Assembly (NCBI RefSeq): GCF_003576645.1
Contig: NC_044925.1
Location: forward strand, 8,773,657 to 8,837,656
Source: Ipomoea triloba
Taxonomy: Eukaryota; Streptophyta; Magnoliopsida; Solanales; Convolvulaceae
DNA: 64,000 nucleotides
Direction of reading: 5' to 3'
Part shown: positions 23,440 through 33,722 of the stretch, piece after piece
Layout: every line of letters begins with the position of its first letter
How positions within the stretch are numbered: position 1 is the first letter of the stretch
Notes under the pieces: generated by a model
What the model was told of the DNA's origin: nothing
Database searches by the model: none
Seen by the model: the letters and a program-made list of their open reading frames with translations, nothing else
Made by a program: the position numbers and the translations under genes

Positions 23440-24735
23440 TTGAGCACCACCCAAATGCAAATTCCAAGAAATTCCAAATTAGATATTAATGGCGGCCATT
23501 GAAAAGATATTGATGATGATGATGATCCATTTTCTTGAAACTTAATCCAACTCAAAGTTTCATTATTTGGAAGGCTTCCTTCAAATTTAATATTAGAATC
23601 CAACTTGGAAGCTTTTAAAACATGTATATACGAAAAACAGACAAATGTGAATAGAGTAAGAATTAATTGGGTAGAAATACAATGATGCACCAACATCTAT
23701 CTATCTTATGTAAAACTTGAAGAGAGAGAAGATGTTGTACATAACAAAAATTGAAGAGAGAGAGAATAGAGATATACCTGCCTGATTTATGTTTTATGAA
23801 AATTTGATATTGGGAACACTTAGTTTGATTAGCATTAAAAATTGAGCATTCTACCTGCTTTGAATCTCCTTTAATTTTTTGCAATGGATGAGAACCACAT
23901 ATTTCAACATCTTTGGTAAGTGTCCTGTTTCAAGCGACTTACAATTGCTAGCATAAAGATGTTAGAGATTTTGTGGAAGTTGTGGGAGCATCTTTAGATT
24001 TTTGTAGCCACCTAAACGAATAACCACAAGACTGTGAGGAAGTTCAGGCAGCATTTTTAGGTTTTTGCAGCCACTTAAATCAATCTCCTTAAGGCAAGTA
24101 GGAAGTGTTGTTAAGACTACTTCCAGGTTTTTGTAGTATGCTAAACTAATTGCTTCAAGATTAGGAGGAAATTGTTGGATTAGTTTGTGGTGGTCATTTT
24201 GGAAGAAACTCTTCCTCAAATTCGGGATTGATTTAGGAGGCTTTAACAAACAAGAGGCGTTGGAAGGCAAGCTGTGAATATTGGTAAAATCTAGTCTCAA
24301 TTCTCATAGTGAAGTTAACATTCTCGAATTTTCACCCAATTCTTTTATTTTTTATGAAGATGGATCTTCTACTGATTTCAATTGCCAAAACTTCTTTGGA
24401 ATTTTCTTCAAAGCCACCAAATATAATTTAGGAAAAATTGTAATTTATGCCCCTCCATAATATGTGTCCCGTTTTTCAAAATTGAGGGCAACATTTACAC
24501 CACTAATAATTCAGGGGTGACATTGATAATTGGCATATTATGGAAGGACAAAAATTACAATTTTCCCTATAATTGAACTAGCATCCTCGGGTCTTCAATT
24601 GACGTGTGAATCTTTTCCAAACTTGAGCATCCCCTAAATGATAGCTCACGAAGATTTTTAGCACCTAAAGTCCGGAGTCCTTGTGAGATGTTTGCACCGA
24701 TTAAGATCCAAAGACTCGAGGCATTGAAATAAACC
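23440..24735 (-). pseudogene. TIR-NBS-LRR resistance protein remnant (LRR and C-terminal domain)
   Basis: Read from the right on the minus strand: LRR-like sequence at 24735-24570 (AKNLRELSFRGCSSLEKIH), a MITE, then further LRR units at 24300-23890 (LPSNASCLLKP, LKEIDLSGCKNLKMLPELP, IRLGGYKNLKMLPQLP, NCKSLETGHLPKMLKYVVL). A segment near 23500-23440 reads FQWPPLISNLEFLGICIWVV, resembling the post-LRR (C-JID) domain of TNL proteins. In-frame stops, for example after LPQNL near 23960, show it is not functional. TIR and NBS domains are absent, and the 3' end is cut by the hAT-type element at 23439. Confidence 0.75.
24429..24567. mobile_element. Short MITE in the LRR pseudogene
   Basis: 139 bp with terminal inverted repeats of about 30 bp (GGAAAAATTGTAATTTATGC at left; the complement of the right end is GGGAAAATTGTAATTTTTGT). 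It is flanked by a 7-bp duplication tataatt (24422-24428 and 24568-24574). No coding. Confidence 0.8.
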
Positions 24736-25206
24736 ACACTTATTAGAAACATAAGCATACACTATTTGCACATATTAGAAAACATGTGCTAAAATATGCA
24801 TCATTCTACGTATTAAAATAAACCACACTTATTAGAAACACATGTTTTAAAATACACGTCATTCAATGTATTAAAATGCACCAGACGACGTATTAAAACA
24901 CACCATTCCACAACACAGTTACACATCATTCTACGTATGAAAATGCACCAGCGGATAGATTAAAACACATCATTCCACAACACAGTTAATGCACCAACAT
25001 ACGTAATAAAACGCACCACAGCATGTATTCAAACGCACCACACTATGTACTAAAATGCACCATTCCAATTCATGTAATATAAATACTAAAATTACCATAA
25101 TAACTCCACTTAAACATACGCGAATTTCAGTAGGATTAATGAAATTGGACAGTGCAGATTAGGCCGCATGACCACACCGGAGCTCGCCGCCGCATTTGAA
25201 CAAAAA

Positions 25207-25207
<1 letters not shown>
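24736..25207. repeat. Repeat rich in short 'caccattcc / cgtattaaaa' units
   Basis: Diverged short direct units (acgtattaaaatgcacca, cattccacaacacagtta) run across about 400 bp. The right end (catttgaacaaaaatcta followed by (TA)n) resembles the end of the neighbouring TA-flanked element, so it may be a relative of it. No genes. Confidence 0.55.

Positions 25208-25241
<34 letters not shown>
25208..25241. repeat. (TA)n microsatellite
   Basis: Pure TA repeat lying between two repeat elements. Confidence 0.95.
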
Positions 25242-25245
<4 letters not shown>

Positions 25246-25570
25246 TAGAGTTCAGGTGTGACCGCGTCTTCCCGTGTGGTCGGTGCGGTTTACACCACTC
25301 AATGTTAAGAAATGCACCACTCAGTGTTAAGAAATGCACCACACAAATATGCACTATTAGGTACACATCACCAAAAAACACACCACTAGGTATAAAAAAT
25401 ACACCACACGGTATTCAGAAATCACAATTAGAAACAGGGTAGTTATGATGTGTTTTTATGCATTTTCATTGTAGTGTGTTTCTTAATATTGAGTGGTGCA
25501 TTTCTTAACATTGAGTGGTGTAAACTGCACCGACCGCACGGGAAGGCGCGACCACATTTGAATAGAAATC
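25242..25570. mobile_element. TA-microsatellite-flanked MITE, copy 1
   Basis: An inverted-repeat element. The left arm (cgtcttcccgtgtggtcggt, then ttacaccactcaatgttaag) is mirrored by the right arm (gagtggtgtaaactgcaccg, then cgcacgggaaggcgcgacca). The arms are about 70-80 bp. TA repeats lie on both outer sides. A second copy is at 55883-56164, again with TA tracts outside. This recalls the rice Micron elements, which sit within (TA)n. Confidence 0.75.
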
Positions 25571-27058
25571 TATATATATAATTATAATTAGTATAATATC
25601 TTTTCTTGAAAGTGTGTGGGTACACGGGTGTTGGTTCCTAGATTATCATGCACATTGTCAAACCCCTGATTGCCATTTAAGTTGGAAGGAGACAATTTCC
25701 ACTAATGTTGTCATATGTGATTTCAATAAATAAGAGTCAATGTTGGTTTGTTTTTAAAGAAACTATTTTTTTTTTTACATGGATGGCTTTATCTGGCTAT
25801 ATCTAGAGTTAGCAACCTCAATGGTCTTAAAGTGTTATTTTAGATGAGAATGGAGATTATTCTTTTTCAACGTCAAATGTTGTATACAAGGAGCTAGGTT
25901 TTAAAGAATTTGTAACTTTAATATATAAATTGTAGTATTTCGTTTAAGAACTTTTGTTAAATATTTATGGAATATCTTTTAATAAATCTCTTATTATAAT
26001 AAATCCAAGGATTTGGCCTGTCATTTTTCTCCAATTTCCCGCTAATAGAATTTAAGCTTTTTTTTTCTTTTAAATTATTTGTTCTTTAAAATGGATTGCT
26101 TTATGAACGAAAAAAGATATTTTATTACTGCATTGTATTACAGCTATTTTTCATTTTTCAATGCTAATTATTATGTTGATGACAGGTAATTAATAAACAC
26201 CATTTATCAATGTAATGTTCAGTTCTCCAAGTTATGTACATTATAAGCAAGCATGCAATAAAATAATGAGTAAATATTTTTGAAACTAAAATTTTGTGGG
26301 AAACTGTCTATAAATACTACATATTCCATGGTGAAACCCCACATTTACATTGAAGTTGCTCTATCTTAAGACACAGAGGTAATAATTTCCTTTCTATCAT
26401 TTTAAATATGCTATATCTTGTGAAGAATTGAATTAATTGTATACACTTTACTATATGAACTTCAATTCCTCCCTTTTTAATATTATGCAATGAGATTTGA
26501 ATAAATGTTTATTTGTGTTTCTCATTTATTTGGGGAAAGGGGGACTAGGAGAGGCAAAAATTAGTATGTACCCATGCATAGAAAACTGTTAGAAACCCCT
26601 TTTTTTGAAATTTCAACAACATACCAAGCAATCTGTAACCCTAGGTTTCTTAATGCTATTGACACCTGAAATCATCAAGAACATAGTATGAGCATATATA
26701 GGAGAAATCCCAAACCCAACTAAAATTTAAGTACACTTTTAGAAGCTATTGACAATTGATAATATAAATATGTAAATCTAAATTCACATTTACATTGCAA
26801 ATATTGTTTTTCATGTCATGTTTATTTTAACCTCTCTTTTTTTCCTTATTTATAGAAGCATGTATTCCACAACTTGTGTCTAGATTTTCAAGTAAGATAC
26901 TATTCTTTAATTTGGTGTTTTTAGGCTTTAATTTTATAATTTTTTACATCTCTTAGTGCTCATCTTAAACGAAAGTAGACCCAATAAAACTTGAAGACCC
27001 AATCCACGAAGCCCTACTTAAATCTCGAAGCAATTTCTTACCTATTTTGAAAATTGAA
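25571..27058. other. Intergenic, no gene recognised
   Basis: A/T-rich. A TATA-like box (ctataaatac, about 26309) followed by a possible leader with a splice donor (agacacagaggtaat, about 26370-26384) could be the promoter of the downstream GRF-type remnant. This is a weak inference. Nothing else found. Confidence 0.35.
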
Positions 27059-27495
27059 TGGAAGGATTCAAAGGAGAAAGCCCTAACTCTTTGAGTTATT
27101 CCACTACAATGAGAAAGTGCGAGAAATGAATTTCGATTCAACTATATGAATGTGGTCAAGAAATGGCTTTGAGAACATTATCCTAGACAAATGAGAATCC
27201 AGATAGGAGGCACTGGAATGTTCAAGGTGTAAGGTTAGTAATTTATTTTTATTTTTGCAATGAGGTTAAATTATTATGCAGTGTATGGTTAATGAATTAC
27301 AGTAATTTTGAATTGATTTTTTTTTTCAATTTTGTAATTTTTCAATATGGATCATCCTATGATTTTATGAAGTGGTATGATCCTTCAATTTGCCCTAGGT
27401 CAAAGAGGATTATACCTGGGTTATTAAGGAGAATTAACAAGAATGAAGATGAAATAACAAAGTTAAAATCCAAGTTGAGAATTGTACCAAGATGA
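27059..27495 (+). pseudogene. GRF-type zinc-finger protein remnant
   Basis: The first exon (about 27059-27234) carries a decayed GRF motif. In one frame CGQEMALRTLS is followed by a TAG where the family has Trp, then TNENPDRRHWN, where the family's NPGRRF pattern can be seen. A donor lies near 27234 (gtgtaaggttag). The second exon (about 27344-27495) encodes WYDPSICPRSKRIIPGLLRR and a short Lys/Glu helix, ending at a stop. Small GRF proteins of this kind are common near plant transposons. The in-frame stop and loss of later Cys/His residues argue for a pseudogene. Confidence 0.6.
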
Positions 27496-27731
27496 GAAGA
27501 TAGTGAAATGAAAGATATGTGTAGGAGTAGAAAATTTACAATAATGTACATTCATTATTGTAGTGTTAATGTTCTAAAAAAAATTATTGTAGTGTTAATT
27601 AGTTATTTTACAAAAATTGTACAAAACAATGAGAGCTGAGGTGTATACAAGGGTGTGTATATGCTTCCTTAAAAATAATATAATTTATTATTTTTAATAA
27701 TTACTCAACTTAGATATCAATTTTTATTTTA

Positions 27732-28773
27732 GGGTGTGTTTGGAAACTGGAAATCATTTTTCAGGTTTGGAGTGTTTGGCTAAGGAGGGAAAATAGAAGT
27801 CAATGAAAAATGAAGAGAAGTCAATGGAAAATACACCTTAATTTCTACAAATGACTTCCCCTTTTTTTTTGGGAAGTCATTTTTCATTCTGTTACTAGCT
27901 TTCTCCGCCTCACTCCACCAGACCACCACCAAAGACCTCCATTCCCACATCACCAACTGCCACAGCAGAGGTCACAACACCACTGCTTGAACCACTGGTG
28001 GCCGCTGGTGGAGGTCTTTGTCGCGATTCTTCCTGAGTTCCGGTCGCCGTTGGAAGAAATTGTGACGAGGAAAGAAACTGTGACGAAGTAGCCTGAGATT
28101 AATTAACGCCTGGGAGTTGTCCAAATTGATTATTGACGCTATGGGTCGAAGCAAGAAATTGCCACAACTATGGAGACCATCGTCGATCTCCACTCAGGGA
28201 GACCATCGCCGATCTCCATTCGGGAGGTTCCATTCGCTGACTATCGCCGATCTCCATTAAAGAGACCATCACTGAGCGTCTCAATGAGATGAAGTCAGTC
28301 AGTGGAGCATCTGGCCGGGATTAAAAGCACTGGCGCCAGAAAATTGATCGGAAATTGTTGGGGAAGAAAATCGCCAAAAGGGAAACCGTCGCTGACTATC
28401 GCCGATCTCCACTCAGTGACCATCTCTGATCTCCATTTAGGAGACCATCTCTAAGCGTCTCAATGAGATGAAGTCAGTCAGTAGAGCATCTGGTCGGGAT
28501 TAAAAGCATTGTCGCCGGAAAATTGATCGGAAATTGTCGGGGAAGAAAATCGCCAAATTTCGCCAAAGGAGAATCGGGTCGCTGGATGAGTTGGGTTTTA
28601 ATATTAATAAATAACATTAAAATGTTTAATTATAGAATTATATTCATTTTCCATAAAATGATCCAAACACATCAAAACAGTTTTTCATAAGATAACCAAA
28701 CACTAGAAAGGAAAATGTTTTTTGAAAAATGAGTTATTTTCTAGAAGTCATTTTCCTGCTTTACAACGCACCC
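27732..28773. mobile_element. Tourist-like (PIF/Harbinger-type) element with GC-rich cargo
   Basis: It begins GGGTGTGTTTGGAAA. The right end complements to GGGTGCGTTGTAAAG. It is flanked by TTA on both sides (27729-27731, 28774-28776), the expected 3-bp duplication. The interior is GC-richer than its surroundings and holds a tandem duplication of about 150-165 bp. No transposase. Confidence 0.75.
28237..28560. repeat. Tandem duplication within the Tourist-like element
   Basis: Two units, about 28237-28377 and 28391-28554. Both run from gactatcgccgatctcca through gcgtctcaatgagatgaagt and attgatcggaaattgt to gaagaaaatcgcc, with few differences. Confidence 0.8.
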
Positions 28774-28976
28774 TTAATTGCAAATATTTATGTTTATAAT
28801 TTTATCATAGCAAATTAACATAATTATTAAATTAAAAAAATTTATAAAAGAATAAACATCATTTTTCCATTTTATATATGAAATTTAATAATATTAATAA
28901 TTTTTAACAATATAAATTAATTTTAGTATTTCAAATATTTAATCAATGAATCACACGAATGCACGATTGACATACT

Positions 28977-29043
<67 letters not shown>

Positions 29044-29418
29044 GCACAAGTTTTTGCTAAATAAAAAAAAAATTCATTTTTCCGCCTAATGGAAACTACG
29101 CCGTTTTGGGCATTTTCATTGGAAACCGAGTACATTTAATTTTTGCATGTGTTTTGTTATGAAGTATTTGTTACATTTTAAATTTAAACCTAAGATATTT
29201 AGGGATACAACTCTTTGGCTATCCAATGACAGGCGCGACTCCTCGAATCTTGGCTTGCATGATAATTACATAACCCTAGGGCTACCAATATAAGTACAAC
29301 AGACATTATCATCAGTGATATCTACAAGCAAAGCAACAAATATAATTTCATAAATTCCATAGCTCCGATGTAAATTTTAGTTGAAGACTTGCAGAAGCAC
29401 TACACTTCAGTTGCAATG
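28774..29418. other. Intergenic with (TA)n tract
   Basis: A/T-rich, with a long pure TA repeat at 28979-29042. From 29270 there is a likely leader for the RPA-like gene (ccctagggctaccaatataa). No other gene seen. Confidence 0.5.
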
Positions 29419-30835
29419 AGATTGAGGGTCGTGCACACCTACAATGTTTTGCAGATTAGAGGAAGTCAACACATAAAATCAAGAGAGTGTGTTTTCCATG
29501 ATGAAGCGATAATCTGTTATTTAAAAAAAAAATATGTCTAAAATATTGTAAAAAAATGCAGTTTAACATTCCTACTAAGTTAATACACTATTTTTTTTTG
29601 TATTCGTAGGGTTCCTATACTCATATGCATATTCCAAGAAAGAGTGTTTCTACTGTCAATGATTTTGTAGAGGGAAATGTGTACTGTATAAAGAATTTTC
29701 TGGTAGTTGCTCATTTCTATAGCTATCAGACATGCCATGGTGAATACATGATGAAGTTTTATGCCGAAACATTGGTGAAAGATTATAAAGGATGTGATTT
29801 TCCAAGGAATATGTATCGACTACAGCCATTTGAAAGTTTGAAGACACTGGACTCAACTGTTTTGGTTGGTAAGTTAGATAATAGTAAATTTTTTCAGGCT
29901 TTTAGAACTGAGATGGTTCAGTACTAAATACTACTGATCTAATTTCTATACTGCAATTTTAATACTACTTTTATTGACATAGATGTCATTGGCCGTGTAG
30001 TTGAAATATACTCTCCATTGGAGAAGATGATTTCTGGGAGACCCTCTCGATTGATAGATTTTCTGATTGAAGATTTGAAGTAAGGATTCAAAAACGTTTT
30101 TTTTTTGTTTTATTTTACAGATTTAAAATATGCATAAATTTTTAAAATGTTTTGTTGCAGGGGTAATCAAGTGAAATGCACTGTCTGGGATGACAATGTA
30201 GAGAAAGTAATGCATTTTTTTGAAGTGATCTTTTGGAGCCAATGGTGGTTCTAATTCAGATGGATAGGATTAAGCTGGTTGAAAAGTGTAAGTAATCCTT
30301 TATTTTTGAGTTATAAGAGTTACCTTGATAGTAGTTGTTTCAATATCTTCCTTATTGTTGGTTGGTGTTTCTTTAAGAGCTTGGTATTGCTTCCATAACT
30401 TTGTCTTGCTTCAATATCTGCATCAATTGAGTGTGAATTCTGAATGTCTGCATTGCTGTTAATAGATCATAGTAAATATTTGAAGTTAATTATTTGAAAT
30501 CTGTGTATTTGTTTAAAGAAATTTTAACTTATTGCACTCTTGCTCAAACCAATGATTTAGTAGATAATAGTAAGTTCATACTTCTAAAAAGCTCTTACCT
30601 CAGTTTAATTTTGCAATGATCTGCAAGTAACTTTGTTAACTAAATTGTGTCCAATTGTATAGACATATGCCAGATGTACTCATCTGTTCCTGCAATCACA
30701 GAATTGAATTATTTATGACATGTTTTTGTAATTTATATTTATGTAGCTGGTGAAGTAAAAATTTGCAGTTTTTATGATGTTAAGAAACTGCTATTCAACC
30801 AAAACACGGTGGACTTTGTGGGATTCAGAGAAAGG

Positions 30836-31718
30836 CACTACAAGAATGAAAACATTTAGTGACAAATCTTTTGTGACGCTTTGTAATTTAGTCACAAATA
30901 ATACATCTTTTGTGACCAAAAAAATAATTCGACACTATTGTGTGGGATAATTGTGATAACCTTTTTTTGGTCACTGATAGTATGGTAATTGTGACAAGCA
31001 AGTATTTGTTACGAGTAAGTTGTCACTATTATTAGAATAATAGTGTCGTCACATACATTGTCACTATTTGTTGTCACTAAATGTATGTGCATTTTGGCGG
31101 CATTATAATTATGGCGGGAAAGAATGTAATTGTGACAAAATATAATGTGGACACAAATTTTAATACTTTTTGTGACAAATAGATGTTGGTCACTCTTGTT
31201 TATAATATTTGTGACAACTTATTTTGTCAATAAAAATATAATTGGTTAGTACCATTATAAATGAGAAATAATTGTGAGAAAAAATACTATTGTCACTAAT
31301 ATTGTCATTTTTTGTGATGAAATTGTTACAAATATTTGTGACGCTCTATAATTTCGTAACAAAAATTACTAAATTGTGACAATAATTGTGTTGATTTCAA
31401 ATTTTGTCACTAATTTATGATAATTGTGACGAGTAATTATTAGTTGTTACTAAGAATGTCATTCCTAGGGATTGCTTGTTCTTCTATCAATATGGTGTCA
31501 TCATCTATAAATAATTAATTAATTCGACCAATTAATTGAAACAAATATTAGTTTAGTTGATTGGGTAACAATTTCACCCACACGATAATTCAATTTTAAA
31601 TTGATCAAATTATTGAACACGTTTATTTAATTAGCAAGCACCACTCACATATAAAATTTAGTCTACAAAGTTTCATATTCTACATTATCATCAAAGATAG
31701 TGGTAGTAGCTAGAAAGA

Positions 31719-31758
<40 letters not shown>

Positions 31759-32483
31759 TTTTTTTTAAAAAAATATAAAAGTGATGTGGGATCAAATTTG
31801 ATCCCACATCGAAAACAATTAAAAGGAGGGCGTTGAGCTCCCTCATTAAAAGGGGAGCTCAGCGCCCCCTTATACTGCCATTAAAAATAGAAGCCTTAGG
31901 CTTCATTAATAATAAATAATGAAGCCTGAGGCTTCTACTCAAACAAAGAATTTTTTTTTTCATTTTTAAATTAAAATTTTAATGGTGTTTTGGGTATTTA
32001 CTCAAAATATTAAGGAGAAACGATACTAATACAATATTTGTTACTATGTTTTTTGTCACAATAATGTAATTATTTGTAACTATTTTTTTTAGGTCACTAA
32101 AAATTATTTTTGCGTCAAGAATAATTCTTACAAATAAGTACAATTATTGTGACGAAAGTCTTGTAACAATAAAATAATTAATTGCAATGATTTTAGTTGT
32201 CACTAAATCAATTTTTTGTAATAACATATTAAGTCAAAAATTGTACATTTATTGTGACCATTATTGGTATCACTAAAAGTACTTTTAGTGTATGTAAACA
32301 TTGTCACAAAAGTTTGAGTAATTGTGACAACTTTTCAAAAGTCGTCACTATTACAATAGTGACGGGGGATATAGTGACGACGGGTGACGACTTCAAAAAT
32401 TGGTCACTAATTTTAATAGTGACCAAAACCGATAGTTTTGGTGACAACTTATGTTGTCACTAAATGTGAAAATTCTTGTAGTG
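30836..32483. mobile_element. Nonautonomous CACTA element in the RPA-like gene
   Basis: Starts CACTACAAGAATG and ends in the complement of CACTACAAGAATTTTCACA. The termini share about 25-30 bp ending in TTTAGTGACAA. It has an exact 3-bp duplication AGG (30833-30835, 32484-32486). The interior is filled with short subterminal motifs TTGTGAC / GTCACAA in both orientations. No transposase. The same terminus class is used by CACTA families such as Tpn1 of Ipomoea, but membership cannot be decided here. Confidence 0.88.
31783..31937. repeat. Three consecutive stem-loops inside the CACTA element
   Basis: Hairpin 1: a perfect 28-bp palindrome at 31783-31810 (arm gatgtgggatcaaa). Hairpin 2: 31828-31868, 15-bp arms (gggcgttgagctccc) with one mismatch. 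Hairpin 3: 31888-31937, about 20-bp arms (tagaagccttaggcttcatt) with one mismatch. An (AAT)n tract lies just before them (about 31720-31758). Confidence 0.85.
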
Positions 32484-33722
32484 AGGTATGATGCAATTTG
32501 TTTTAACCAATCAACGTTACATATCTATAGAAACTGAATACATCAAATTCAGATATGAGTATGATGCAAACAGTAATTGACTACTCCCAATTCTGCATTT
32601 AGCTTATGTATGCAGCCGCAAACACCTTTGAAGAGCATTACATCCAATTCTACCTTCAGTTATGGTATTACTAGTGGAGGTGACTTAAGCAGTTCAAAAA
32701 TGCAGATCACAACATTATTTGAGATCTTTGCTAAAAGAGAGGTATACTTCTTAACAATTCACAGTTTTTTTGTACTTATCAAACTGATTTAATTAAAAAT
32801 CTCTTTTTTTTTCCATGTCAGACTGGTGTTTTCTGGGTACCATGTAAGATTATAGGTATTGAGTCTGATCCCAATGATTGGTATTACAACTCTTGCCCAT
32901 CACAAGGATGTAATAAGAAGTGGGATTTTAAGGCTGGAATGTATGACTGTGGGAAATGTGGTGGTAGGTTTCTTAAAGGTGTTTTAAGATATAAGCTGAA
33001 AATTCGTGTGGTTAATATTAACGGGACAACCCCACTTCTTTTATGGGACTGTGAAGATCTTGAGTTGTTGTGTGTAAAGGCAGATGAATTGAAAGCTATG
33101 CAGCCAACTGTGAGTTCCATATTTTATTAGTAAAGATAGATGCCTATATAATACGATGATTGACATCTTTCTTTAAGGTGATATGTGTTAACCTCTAATG
33201 CTCTTTGGTTTAATGTCTTAGTTAATGACAAAAATTCCCAAAGAGATGAAGAATTTAAAAGGGAGATGTCTGCTCTTTAAGATTGCTGTCAAAAATGAAC
33301 AATTGGATAACCTTCATAATGTATTACCAGTAATGCAAGTCAAACACTTTCCTGAAATGTTTGAAATCTACTGCCCTGGCTAATAAAGCATAAGGATGAT
33401 GAATTTTCTTCCAAACTACATCTGGCAGAGGATGACACAGATTCAGATGAGGTATTTTTAAAAAAAAATTGAATCAAAATCCCATTTAACTAGCACTTTT
33501 ACTATGTGTATTTGTAATAGATTGTTTGTTATCTATTCAGGGTTTTTTTTCAAAGGATGATGCAGAGAGTCCAATCGCTACTACTTCTGGAAAACAGAAT
33601 GTAGCTGGGAATGAAAATGAAGCAGTGAAGCGAAGTATGCTGGATGAATTTTCAAGTACACAAACATCCAAGGGAAAGAAACATATTGTAGTGAAAGAGG
33701 AGAAGGAACATACTGGTGAATA

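Larger units (their letters stand above)
29419..33722 (+). pseudogene. RPA70-like single-strand DNA-binding protein of Helitron type
   Basis: Exons inferred from sequence and GT/AG sites: 29419-~29510 (MRLRVVHTYNV), 29611-29868, 29983-30079, 30161-30288, 30747-~30833, 32616-32741, 32823-33109, 33222-~33450 and 33541-33722. The product has OB-fold regions of the RPA1 type (KFYAETLVKDYKG; VDVIGRVVEIYSPLEKM; IKLVEK) and a C-terminal zinc-ribbon OB fold (CPSQGC...CGKCGGRFL). A basic tail follows. RPA would bind single-stranded DNA; RPA1-like genes are carried by plant Helitrons. Exon 4 has a frameshift near 30215-30222 and exon 8 another near 33378. A CACTA element sits at the exon 5 donor. Probably inactive. 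Confidence 0.8.

Noticed and set aside
24736..25207. CRISPR-like spaced repeats
   Set aside because: Units are diverged, spacing is irregular, the setting is a plant genome and there are no cas genes. Better explained as a repeat related to the TA-flanked MITE.
28923..29135. Open frame with an Ile-Tyr repeat
   Set aside because: Translation of a TA microsatellite; no family resemblance.
29419..33722. A functional host RPA70 gene
   Set aside because: Two frameshifts, the CACTA insertion at a donor and closer resemblance to Helitron-borne RPA genes. Transcript data could reopen this.
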